Source: Desulforhabdus amnigena
GTDB taxonomy: Bacteria; Desulfobacterota; Syntrophobacteria; Syntrophobacterales; Syntrophobacteraceae
Reading direction: 5' to 3'
NCBI RefSeq assembly: GCF_027925305.1
Contig: NZ_BSDR01000001.1
Coordinates: 957,001-1,021,000, forward strand
Length of the DNA stretch: 64,000 bases
The position numbers and the translations under genes were made by a program. The notes below the pieces were generated by a model. That model saw nothing but the letters and a program-made list of their open reading frames with translations. It ran no database searches and had not been told where the DNA came from. Shown here piece after piece: positions 36,593 through 44,666 of the stretch (the stretch's first letter is position 1; each line of letters starts with the position of its first letter).

Positions 36593-39313
36593 TTATGGAT
36601 ATGAATCCGTAGCGGATTCAAAGAGCCTCAAAGAGACATGAACAACTCCGGGGTCATCCGGAATGCGTTTAACCTTGAAACCAAACGCCTCACAAAGCTT
36701 CAGCATCGCCTTGTTCTCTGCGAGCACTTCTCCGTAGATTTCACCAATATGCCGCAATCGCGCGTACTCTATGATCCTTCTCAGGAGCATGGGGCCGAGT
36801 CCGAGGCCTGTCTTATCCTGTCGCAGCAGAATAGAGAATTCTGCATTCTCGTTGTCAGGATCGGCAACGATACGAACGCCTCCATACAGTTCCATCCCCT
36901 CTTCAGTACTTCCCCCCCCTACCACAAGCGCCATTTCACGATCATAATCGATTTGAGTGAGACGAGCCGCCAGGCTATGGGGAAGTATCTGCATGGGATG
37001 CAGGAAACGCAAACGGATTTCATTGGGTGAAAGGTGTTGGAAAATTCTATGGAGCCCCGGCTCGTCTTCGGGACGAATGGGTCGAATGAAAAGCGTCTGA
37101 CCATCGGGAAGCGTAATATGCTCCTCAAGTTCTTTGGGATAAGGACATATGGAGAGACGATCCTTGGCAGACGTGCCTCGCCTCACCACTCGAATACGCG
37201 CATCCAGGGCAAGAACATCCTTCTCATCGGCCAGGAGAGGGTTGATATCCAGTTCTACGATGTTCTCCAGATCGCATACAAGCTGTGAGACTTTCACCAA
37301 TGTGAAAGCAATGCCATCCAGATCTGCATGGGGAAGGTTCTCATTCCCCTCCAACAGATGAAATATTCGTGTGCGAGTCATCAATTCCCGAGCCAGATGC
37401 ATATTCAGTGGCGGTAAGGAAATAGCTTTATCACGAATCACCTCTGCTGCGGTACCCCCATGCCCGAAAAGGATCACCGGACCAAAAAGCGTATCCTCGG
37501 TCATTCCGATAATCAGTTCATGAGCGTGCAAACGTCGAATCATGGGTTCCACAGCAAAGCCCCTGATTCTTGCGTCCGGTATCGCCTCACGAACCCTTTC
37601 CAACATGACCTCTGCAGCCCTGCGCACAAGTTCCGGACTTTGGAGATCGAGGACAACCCCCCCCACCCTGGTCTTGTGGAGGATATCGGGAGAGAGAATT
37701 TTCAGGACGACAGGCTGACCGAGATTAGTAGCGGCAACGGCAGATTTTTCCGGGTCTTCAGCGAAATAGGTGGAAACCACGGGAATGCGGTAGGCAGAAA
37801 GGACCTCTTTGGCTTCCGTTTCCATGAGCCACTCGCGCCCTTCTGCCAAGGCTTTCTCAATCACTCCCCGAGCACACTCCACGTCCGGCTTGAATATTTC
37901 GGGAAGGTTTGGCGGTGTTTCCATCAGAAGCGCTTGATTCCGCTGGTAGCGGACCATCTGCATAAAAGCGCGCACAGCATCGGAAGGAACATCATAGGTG
38001 GGAATCCGGTTTTCGATCAGCAGGTGACGTCCTGCATCGAGGCTTGTGCCACCCACCCAGCTTGTCAATAAAACGGGACGTACTCCCTTCGCTGTTTTCT
38101 TTTGGTAAGTGTCTATCACCGCTTGTGCCACCTCCGCACTGTCCACCATGGCATTGGGGCAGTTAAGGACAAGAGTGGCATCCACTCCGGGATCATTGAA
38201 CATCGCTTCTAGAGCTGCAGCATATCGTTCTCCGGAGGCATCACCGATCATGTCCACCGGATTGTCATGGGACCAGATGGAAGGAAGTTGCGCATTCAAA
38301 CGATCCATGGTTTCTGCAGAAAATTCGGCCAGTTTTCCGCCCTCATCCATAAGGGAATCGGTAGCCAGAACTCCTATCCCTCCACCATTAGTAAGAATTG
38401 CAAGTCTATCGCCTCGTATGGGGGGAAGGGTCGCCAGAGTTTCGACGGCGCTGAAAAGTTCCTGCAGATCGTACACACGTAACATTCCTGCACGGCGAAA
38501 TGCAGCGTCATAAACAGCGTCATCACCAACCAGAGCGCCCGTATGGGAAGCGGCAGCCCTGGCTCCTTCCATATGACGGCCGGCCTTGAGCACGATGACC
38601 GGCTTCATACGTGCAGCGGCACGAGCCGCAGACATGAATTTTCGTGGTTGTGTCACCGACTCCATATAAAGGAGGATCGCTCGAGCATAGGGGTCATTGG
38701 CCAAATAATCCAACATATCCCCGAAATCCACATCAGCCATCTCTCCCAGTGCAACAAAATGAGAAAATCCGATGTTTCGAGCCGTTGCCCAGTCGAGCAC
38801 AACCGTCTGCACGGCCCCGGATTGGGCCACGAAAGCGATTTGGCCCGGCAATGGCTGTACGTTGGAAAAACTTACGTTGAGATGCGTTCGAGGAACCATG
38901 ACCCCCATGCAATTGGGTCCAAGCACCCGCAGCAGATGTGGTCTCGCCCCTTCGAGCATGGCGTTTTTGAGTTTTCTCCCTTCCGCTCCCCCACTTTCCC
39001 CAAACCCTGCCGTTATGACGACTACGGCTTTTGTGCCCCGGGCGCCAAGCTCTTTCACCAACCCCGGCACAGTATCCGGCGGGGTGGCGATCACTGCCAG
39101 TTCAGGAGCCTTGGGAAGACTCGCAATGTCAGGGTAGAGCGGGATGCCGTCGATCACCTCATAATTTGGATTGACCCCGTACAACTCTCCTTCAAATCCG
39201 CTGTTCCAAAGATTCCTCGTGAGCACACCGCCAATGGAGGACTTTTTCTTACTCGCACCGACGAGCGCAACTGAGGCGGGTCTGAAAAAATAGTCAAGGT
39301 TTCGGATCGTCAT
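36593..39313 (-). CDS. ADP-forming acyl-CoA synthetase fused to a GNAT acetyltransferase (Pat-like)
   Basis: 906 residues; GAGG precedes the ATG. Domain order: CoA-binding (residues 1-140), succinyl-CoA-ligase-like (140-460), ATP-grasp (about 470-700) and C-terminal GNAT (about 735-900). The histidine at residue 257 in ASHTGAL matches the phosphorylated histidine of ADP-forming acetyl-CoA synthetases, so the synthetase half may be active. The GNAT part has LYGGVRIVADPDNENAEFSI and LGLGPMLLRRIIEYAR. Salmonella Pat, which acetylates acetyl-CoA synthetase, has the same architecture. Whether this protein makes acyl-CoA, acetylates proteins, or both is unresolved. Confidence 0.92.
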   Translation of the reverse strand: MTIRNLDYFFRPASVALVGASKKKSSIGGVLTRNLWNSGFEGELYGVNPNYEVIDGIPLYPDIASLPKAPELAVIATPPDTVPGLVKELGARGTKAVVVITAGFGESGGAEGRKLKNAMLEGARPHLLRVLGPNCMGVMVPRTHLNVSFSNVQPLPGQIAFVAQSGAVQTVVLDWATARNIGFSHFVALGEMADVDFGDMLDYLANDPYARAILLYMESVTQPRKFMSAARAAARMKPVIVLKAGRHMEGARAAASHTGALVGDDAVYDAAFRRAGMLRVYDLQELFSAVETLATLPPIRGDRLAILTNGGGIGVLATDSLMDEGGKLAEFSAETMDRLNAQLPSIWSHDNPVDMIGDASGERYAAALEAMFNDPGVDATLVLNCPNAMVDSAEVAQAVIDTYQKKTAKGVRPVLLTSWVGGTSLDAGRHLLIENRIPTYDVPSDAVRAFMQMVRYQRNQALLMETPPNLPEIFKPDVECARGVIEKALAEGREWLMETEAKEVLSAYRIPVVSTYFAEDPEKSAVAATNLGQPVVLKILSPDILHKTRVGGVVLDLQSPELVRRAAEVMLERVREAIPDARIRGFAVEPMIRRLHAHELIIGMTEDTLFGPVILFGHGGTAAEVIRDKAISLPPLNMHLARELMTRTRIFHLLEGNENLPHADLDGIAFTLVKVSQLVCDLENIVELDINPLLADEKDVLALDARIRVVRRGTSAKDRLSICPYPKELEEHITLPDGQTLFIRPIRPEDEPGLHRIFQHLSPNEIRLRFLHPMQILPHSLAARLTQIDYDREMALVVGGGSTEEGMELYGGVRIVADPDNENAEFSILLRQDKTGLGLGPMLLRRIIEYARLRHIGEIYGEVLAENKAMLKLCEAFGFKVKRIPDDPGVVHVSLRLFESATDSYP

Positions 39314-39422
39314 GCAAAAACCTCAGAAAACAAATGCGATCGATTCTCAATTATGGAAGATCTCTATTAAATTTGGAAAAAATATACCTGATGCACTGAA
39401 GCAAAACAACCGCTATCTCTAA

Positions 39423-39614
39423 CGCACAGCAGGATCAGGCAAGAGAGAAGAAAAGCTTCTCTTTGAGCAATCCATTTTCACCGGTGTTCCTGTAATTGAC
39501 AGCGACAATCGTCCCATAGGGGTCATCTCACATTACGCCAATCTATTGACGAGAACAGTTTTACATCTGCATCGTCCCTTGTATCATCACTCCCCTCAGG
39601 TTTTTCTGACATAA
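39423..39614 (+). pseudogene. CBS-domain remnant
   Basis: An open frame without a usable start codon, bounded by stops at 39420 and 39612. It reads GVPVIDSDNRPIGVISHYAN, then LLTRT, which fits the second half of a CBS domain (VPVVD..G..VGI(I/V)(T/S)..DLL). The upstream part of the gene is gone and the downstream part is not typical, so it looks like a degenerate fragment. Confidence 0.4.
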
Positions 39615-39955
39615 ATCGTTGGGATTTTTTAGATAATTTACAACAATATAAAATGGTTACCTAAACAACAGGTCTTGTTGCCCCAGAGTTGGGACTTGCA
39701 AAACAGTCTTCAGATCAAGTAGGATGCCAAAATCTTGAATGGGAGAATTGGTAAAGCGGGCAGCTACAATCCTATTCTCCTTTAAAATAGCAGAAAATCA
39801 AAGATTGGACTTTGACTTCATGGTATTCCGTTGATTTTTGAAGTTTTGTGTTCAGTTACTGAAGATGAGAGGAGGTGTGCACTGTTATGAAAACTGAACC
39901 CACAAGTCACAACACCTCATAACAACAACAGATTCTGATTTATTCATAGGTTTTT

Positions 39956-40057
39956 AGGGCCTGTAAAAAAACAAGTTCCATATTTCTTCAAAGAAGACTG
40001 GCTTCCGGTGAAACTTGGAATCCAGGAAAACCGGGAAGTAGTTCTTTTACAGACCCT
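39956..40057. repeat. MITE-like 100-base hairpin
   Basis: Terminal arms AGGGCCTGTAAAAAAAC (39956-39972) and GTTCTTTTACAGACCCT (40041-40057) are complementary at 15 of 17 positions. An inner pair CTTCCGGT/ACCGGGAAG (40002-40009, 40030-40038) extends the fold. TTA flanks both sides (ends at GGG and starts after CCC) and could be a three-base target duplication. No reading frame is inside. Confidence 0.45.
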
Positions 40058-40295
40058 TAGGTAATTTTTTCCTGACTGCCGTCTATTCCTCTTTGGTAAA
40101 ACAGCATCTCGCATGCCCGAGGAATTCTATGAGACACAAATGGGAATCCAGTCTCTCAGGACAAGCATCTTTTTTGTTCGGCATGACGTTTGCAAAATAC
40201 CAGCAAGCTGTAGCCGATCGATACTTTTGGAATAGCCTATAACATGGTTGGTCAGGAAGAAAGCTTTATCGTTAACGTAACACAGGCAGGAGATC

Positions 40296-40847
40296 ATGAC
40301 CCGAAGACAGGCTCTAAAGTTGCTCCTTTTGGGTACCGCGGCGGCATCAACGCAGCAGGTTTTCAAAAGAGAAGCAGAGGCAGCGGTTTCGCTGAAGTAT
40401 CTTTGTACCGGAAAGCTGGACTTGCACAACATTCACACCAACGAATCTCTCAGCATCCAATACCTCGACAGAGGGGGTGACTTCGATCCCCAAGCCCTCA
40501 CTAAGCTCAATCATCTCTTCAGATGCTCATACGATGATTCGCCCTTTCCCATAGACCCACAACTTTTTCTCCTTTTGGACGCTGTCCGAACAAAACTGGG
40601 GTCTCGAGAAAGACATTATCATTTGGTTTCGGGCTATCGCTCCCCTTCTTATAATGAATACCTGCGTCAAGAAGGACATGGAGTAGCCAAGAACAGCTAC
40701 CACATTAGAGGTATGGCTGCAGATGTACGTTTGGAGGGCGTGGATCTCATCGATATCCAGAAAACGGCTCTCTTGTTGAATGTGGGAGGTGTTGGGGGAT
40801 ATCCCGATTTTGTCCATTTGGACGTTGGTCCCGTACGACAATGGTAA
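40296..40847 (+). CDS. YcbK-type DUF882 protein (peptidase M15-like), Tat-exported
   Basis: 183 residues with AGGAGATC before the ATG. The N-terminus MTRRQALKLLLLGTAAAS is a twin-arginine signal. The mature domain has HYHLVSGYRSPSYNEYLR, SYHIRGMAADVRL and a C-terminal YPDFVHLDVG, giving the zinc ligands His-Asp-His of the M15-like fold (VanY/Hedgehog family). It presumably trims peptidoglycan peptides in the periplasm. It is compact and complete. Confidence 0.88.
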   Translation: MTRRQALKLLLLGTAAASTQQVFKREAEAAVSLKYLCTGKLDLHNIHTNESLSIQYLDRGGDFDPQALTKLNHLFRCSYDDSPFPIDPQLFLLLDAVRTKLGSRERHYHLVSGYRSPSYNEYLRQEGHGVAKNSYHIRGMAADVRLEGVDLIDIQKTALLLNVGGVGGYPDFVHLDVGPVRQW

Positions 40848-40925
40848 AGAGTGTGGGCGTGACGCCTGAACGGTCCGTTAAGAGAAGGGAGATTTCCTCC
40901 TGAAATCCTTCCTTCATTGATTTTG

Positions 40926-40954
40926 TTGAGCGGGAAGAAGCCTTTCCCGCTCAA
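40926..40954. terminator. Stem-loop between convergent genes
   Basis: Eleven-base perfect stem TTGAGCGGGAA/TTCCCGCTCAA with a seven-base loop, lying between the convergent YcbK-like and DUF72 genes. It has no strong U-run, so it may be only a weak bidirectional terminator. Confidence 0.5.
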
Positions 40955-40997
40955 AGAATTGAAGAACCTACAAGTCCGGAACACGATAATTCCACAA

Positions 40998-42035
40998 TCA
41001 CTCGTTTTTTTCAGTTTTACTTCCTGACTGTGGTTTTGCTGTCGTAAAAGCCTCCGCGATGCGCTTGGCAATCAGGGGCGCATTTCCCCCTGCCCGGTTG
41101 TTGACAATCACATTGACTGTCACCTCCTGTTCTATTCCTGCCCACATTATTCTTGCCGTTTCTTCGATCATCTCGGGCTGCAGCATGCCTTCAACCAGCT
41201 TTGAAAAAGGATGTGCCTGCGCATAGGCATCCTCATAACGGATTCCAAGGGGTGTCATGAGGCGAATAATACACTGCCGTTCCGCATTCAGAAAACGACC
41301 ACCTGATTTTGCAAATTGTTTTGCCAGAGGGGGAAGCCAGGACCAGTGAGACAGTACCTGGCCCACACCATGTTTTTCAAGCACGTCAAAAACCACAGGC
41401 GTGAGATAAGATTCCGTTCTCAGCTCAACATGATAGCGAGGATCAGGATAAATGGAGTTGAAAAAGAAATCCAATGAGCGGGCCAATTCCGATGCGGAAA
41501 TCCGTTCCCCTCTGCGCTGATACTCCTGTTCAAAAATAAAACCCTTCAAATTGGATCCCAAAAGGGTTAGCGCAGGTTCATAAAAGCGTTCAATAAAGGC
41601 TTTGACATTGAGATAATCTTCATTGGCAATATATTTGCCAGCATTCAAAATCTTTTGCGCAAAAATAGACTGTGGGACCTTCAGCAACAGATAGTCATCT
41701 TCTTTCAAGTGACTTTTATAACGGCTGAGCACATGAAAATTCTGAGTAGCCTCACCATCCGCAGTCAGCAAGAATCCATAGAAAGTGTAATCTATCTCCA
41801 ATATCCTGAAATGATTGAAATACTCCTCTACGCTTTCCACGGGTAAAACATCTTCCTGAAATGTTCGCCCCTTGATCTTTTTGGAACGGCTGGATATGCG
41901 GCCTTTGTAGCGGTCTTCCGAATAAATCTGCCCCACCCACCCCAAATAGCGGTCGCTCGCTGTTCCTATAAAAATATCGGGATGCAATTCTCTAAAATAA
42001 AAGTGTTCGAAGTCAAAACCCTGTCGATCAGACAT
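40998..42035 (-). CDS. DUF72 (YecE-like) protein
   Basis: 345 residues; AAGGA lies six bases before the ATG. The DUF72 TIM-barrel pattern is visible: FIGTASDRYLGWVGQIY near the N-terminus, EYFNHFRILEIDYTFYG, YLLLKVPQSIFAQK, and the late VTVNVIVNNRAGGNAPLIAK. The family's enzymatic role is unknown. The protein is longer than the typical 250-residue member, with extra sequence around residues 35-60 and 195-290. The small zinc-ribbon gene lies 50 bases upstream in the same direction. Confidence 0.85.
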   Translation of the reverse strand: MSDRQGFDFEHFYFRELHPDIFIGTASDRYLGWVGQIYSEDRYKGRISSRSKKIKGRTFQEDVLPVESVEEYFNHFRILEIDYTFYGFLLTADGEATQNFHVLSRYKSHLKEDDYLLLKVPQSIFAQKILNAGKYIANEDYLNVKAFIERFYEPALTLLGSNLKGFIFEQEYQRRGERISASELARSLDFFFNSIYPDPRYHVELRTESYLTPVVFDVLEKHGVGQVLSHWSWLPPLAKQFAKSGGRFLNAERQCIIRLMTPLGIRYEDAYAQAHPFSKLVEGMLQPEMIEETARIMWAGIEQEVTVNVIVNNRAGGNAPLIAKRIAEAFTTAKPQSGSKTEKNE

Positions 42036-42085
42036 GATCGATCCTTAACAGCAGGAGATTTCTCCATTCTTCCTGAAGTGCTGCA

Positions 42086-42250
42086 TCATATGTCCTGTGA
42101 GCTCGGCAATTCGAATTCGCCAATGCGGTCACCTCCGCAATTTGGACAGCAGGGTTGTGGATCACCCATTGTAAAATTGACTCGAACCAGTTCAAAAGCA
42201 TTTCCGACCCAGCCACAGTCCTCACATCTCAACTGCTTATGTTCCATCAT
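42086..42250 (-). CDS. Small zinc-ribbon protein, 54 residues
   Basis: GGAGAA sits just before two consecutive ATGs. The product has two zinc knuckles: CEDCGWVGNA at residues 9-12 and CPNCGGDRIGEFELP at about 37-40, the spacing of a rubredoxin-like/zinc-ribbon fold. A further Cys precedes the second knuckle. It is on the same strand and 50 bases upstream of the DUF72 gene. The function is unknown; such small ribbons often bind nucleic acid or a protein partner. Confidence 0.7.
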   Translation of the reverse strand: MMEHKQLRCEDCGWVGNAFELVRVNFTMGDPQPCCPNCGGDRIGEFELPSSQDI

Positions 42251-42388
42251 TTCTCCTTAAACCAATTTTGAATTCCACTGAACATGAGAAGACGGGACCA
42301 GCAATTCTCTTTTTGGACGTCTTTCATGATATTGGCATTTGCGACATCCCCTTCAATCCCCCTTCAAAGCGGGACTTTGTTCTAAAAA

Positions 42389-42414
42389 TTTCCCCCTGAG
42401 AGGGGAAGTTTTTT
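42389..42414. terminator. Bidirectional terminator-like stem
   Basis: TTTCCCC(C)-TGAGA-GGGGAA is bordered by AAAAA on the left and GTTTTTT on the right, so each strand has a stem followed by T residues. It would end transcription of the 66-residue gene on the minus strand. Confidence 0.6.
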
Positions 42415-42512
42415 AAAATGAGAAGCACTGCCATGGGACGATACAAAGGGATCTCTATGGAAAGCAATGGATCTGGAAGGACTCGAACCCTTGAATCCAC
42501 AATCAATCCCAT

Positions 42513-42713
42513 CTATGCGTCAGATAAGGATTTCTCTTTTCGCTGCCGATAAAATTCCATCAGAAATTCTGTTTCTTTCGATGAAAGGTCGAATCTTGAG
42601 ACAGCTTCATTGACATACTTCATCGGCGACTCACTGGGAGATTCCTCCAGGCGTGCAGAAATCCATTTCACAGCCCTGCGGATGGATTCCCCTTCGGGCA
42701 TAATATTGGCCAT
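42513..42713 (-). CDS. Small conserved-looking hypothetical protein, 66 residues
   Basis: AAGGAG nine bases before the ATG. The product is helical and charged, with no membrane segment: MANIMPEGESIRRAVKWISA, then ESPMKYVNEAVSRFDLSSKETEFLMEFYRQRK. No family is assigned, but the strong start site and the terminator downstream support a real gene. There is no partner antitoxin or toxin next to it. Confidence 0.65.
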   Translation of the reverse strand: MANIMPEGESIRRAVKWISARLEESPSESPMKYVNEAVSRFDLSSKETEFLMEFYRQRKEKSLSDA

Positions 42714-43044
42714 GACTTCATTCTCCTTACAATTGCTTTGATTGCCATCATATTATAACTATAATATATCTCCTAATGAACCGCTCGATAAGGTCATTGC
42801 AAGTACCCCCATCGATCCTGAGAGCATTTTTACAAACAAATATAATAATAACAGATTCACCTTAAATTTCAGACCACATATTGGCAATAGCCATTTGAAA
42901 AATGATCGTGCCAGCATAGGTGAGAAGGCAGCAATAACGATTGATTTTTCTTCGCACAGTAAATCGGGATAAAATCAAAAAACGAGAGGGCTTCCTCTCA
43001 AGAGAGAAAATAATTTCTTCACGCTCAACTGGAGTTCCCGTTGG
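42714..43044. other. Spacer between the 66-residue gene and the transposase
   Basis: AT-rich from 42745 to 42870. The left end of the insertion element should lie here or shortly after, but I could not pair a terminal inverted repeat with the region after 44457. Confidence 0.35.
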
Positions 43045-44457
43045 GTGAAGGAGGCCGCATTGAAAAACAATCTCATTTTTGATTTCCGAACCATGAATCC
43101 TACCACGGACAGCGCTGAGCAGGAGCAGGAAGCTCTGATCGGAATTCTCATCAAGACGGTGGAGCATTTCTTCGGTGGTTTCCAGAAGATTTTTGGAGGC
43201 GCATCCGATCCGAGAGACCAGAGGAAGATCAACTACCCTCTTGCATCTCTTTGCTTTGCAGGAGTTCTCATGTTCTTGCTGAGACTCGGAGCCAGAAGAC
43301 AGGTCACATACCAACTCCGAAAGAATGAGCCCTCCAGGGAAAAGTTCGAGATCCTTTTCGGTGTCGACTCCTTTCCCCATGGTGATACCCTTAATGATCT
43401 CTACCTCAGGCTCTCTCCGCAAGAGGCTCAAGAGGCCGTTACCGGGATGGCCGAAACCCTCATCAGAAAGAAGGTGCTCTCTCGCTGGAGACTTCGGGGC
43501 ATCTACTATGTTGTGGCTGTCGATGGGACGGGGACCATTTCCTTCGACAAGAGACATTGCCCGTACTGTCTCACCCGGACTCACGGAACCAAGACGATCT
43601 ACTACCACGAGGTGCTCGAGGCAAAGCTCGTGACCCCAAACGGATTCGCCTTCTCCCTTATGACGGAATTCATCGAGAACCCCGGGGAGAATCCCGGCAA
43701 ACAGGACTGTGAGCTCAAGGCTTTCTACCGGCTTGCACAAAGACTCAAAGAAAGATTCCCCCGGCTTCCCCTGTGCATCAGCCTCGATAGCCTCTTTGCC
43801 GGCGGCCCCACCTTTGACCTGTGCAACCGATACGGCTGGAAGTTCTTGATCGTTCACAAGGATAACCTCCCCTCCGTTGAGCAACAGTTCGAGGCCCTCC
43901 AGAGATTCCATCCTGAGTGTCACCTCGAGTACCGGACAGGCAAAGAAGCCAGAATTCACCAGCAATACCGGTGGGTAAACAACATTCCCTATATCGATAC
44001 TGAAAACAGAGAGCACTCCCTTTGCGTTCTCCGGTGCCTTGAGACCAAACCGGATAAGACAGGGCAGATCAGGACCACTCGATTCCAGTGGGTTACCAAT
44101 TTCAAAATCAGTCAGGCAAGCGCCATCGAAATAGCCAACGATGGAGGAAGGAGCAGATGGATCATTGAAAACGAGGGCTTCAATGTCCAAAAAAACGGGG
44201 GATTTGAACTGGAACATGTTTACAGCAACAATGATGTCGCCTGCAAGATCTTCTACCTTCTCTTGCAGATCGCCTGCACTCTTTTTCAGCTCATCCAAAG
44301 AGGCAGTCTCTTTCGGAGAGCTTTCCCCACGGGAGTGGGATCGGCCAAAAACATCGCGTTCAGACTTCTCGAAGCTTGGCGCAACCTCAGGCTCGCTCGG
44401 GACTTCCTCGATAGAGTCCGGGCACAGCCATTCCAAATACGATTTGACACTTCCTGA
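43045..44457 (+). CDS. IS transposase, DDE type (IS4-like)
   Basis: 470 residues. A hydrophobic segment FAGVLMFLLRLGARRQVTYQL lies near residue 75. DDE-fold elements are VVAVDGTG (first Asp, about residue 158), LPLCISLDSLFAGG (second Asp, about 250) and the final Glu in RWIIENEGFNVQK (about 377). The last matches the Y-x2-R-x3-E-x6-K type box of IS4-like transposases in outline. No frameshift is seen, so it may be active. Its GC content is higher than the flanks. Terminal inverted repeats were not found by eye. Confidence 0.85.
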   Translation: MKEAALKNNLIFDFRTMNPTTDSAEQEQEALIGILIKTVEHFFGGFQKIFGGASDPRDQRKINYPLASLCFAGVLMFLLRLGARRQVTYQLRKNEPSREKFEILFGVDSFPHGDTLNDLYLRLSPQEAQEAVTGMAETLIRKKVLSRWRLRGIYYVVAVDGTGTISFDKRHCPYCLTRTHGTKTIYYHEVLEAKLVTPNGFAFSLMTEFIENPGENPGKQDCELKAFYRLAQRLKERFPRLPLCISLDSLFAGGPTFDLCNRYGWKFLIVHKDNLPSVEQQFEALQRFHPECHLEYRTGKEARIHQQYRWVNNIPYIDTENREHSLCVLRCLETKPDKTGQIRTTRFQWVTNFKISQASAIEIANDGGRSRWIIENEGFNVQKNGGFELEHVYSNNDVACKIFYLLLQIACTLFQLIQRGSLFRRAFPTGVGSAKNIAFRLLEAWRNLRLARDFLDRVRAQPFQIRFDTS

Positions 44458-44666
44458 AGGATGTCCATGTTCCAGGCTCTGATCCCCCATACATCTATAA
44501 ATCTTTATAAACAGCACCAGAATGAGTGCACATGGGATAGCTGTATCTTCAACCTGGGATCAACTGCATTGAACGCCATGGGAGCACTTTTGAGCTGTGG
44601 TTAGATCTACTGGATCTTCACTGCTGGTGAGAAGGGAAAGAGCTCCCCTTCTCATCCTGCAGTCTA
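44458..44666. mobile_element. Right flank of the insertion element
   Basis: About 210 bases between transposase stop and cobT; the IS right end should be here. GGTGAGAAGG at 44627 also occurs in the same orientation at 42919, which may be coincidence or a target-related duplication. Confidence 0.3.

Larger units (their letters stand above)
39314..40295. other. Gene-poor region with remnants
   Basis: Nearly 1 kb without an intact gene. It holds a CBS-domain remnant (39423-39614), a minus-strand fragment of about 40 codons (39657-39785, beginning after a stop and reading KENRIVAARFTNSPIQDFG in part) with the look of a real protein tail, and a large hairpin (39956-40057). The rest is AT-rich. 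Confidence 0.5.

Noticed and set aside
42460-42500. tRNA 3'-end-like sequence (minus strand GGGTTCGAGTCC)
   Set aside because: Only a T-arm-like piece is present; no acceptor 5' strand, D-arm or anticodon arm can be folded, and the T-stem has a mismatch.
42862-44517. 551-codon open frame on the minus strand across the transposase
   Set aside because: It is an antisense shadow caused by GC-rich codon use; it has no ribosome-binding site and no family features, while the plus strand encodes a coherent transposase.
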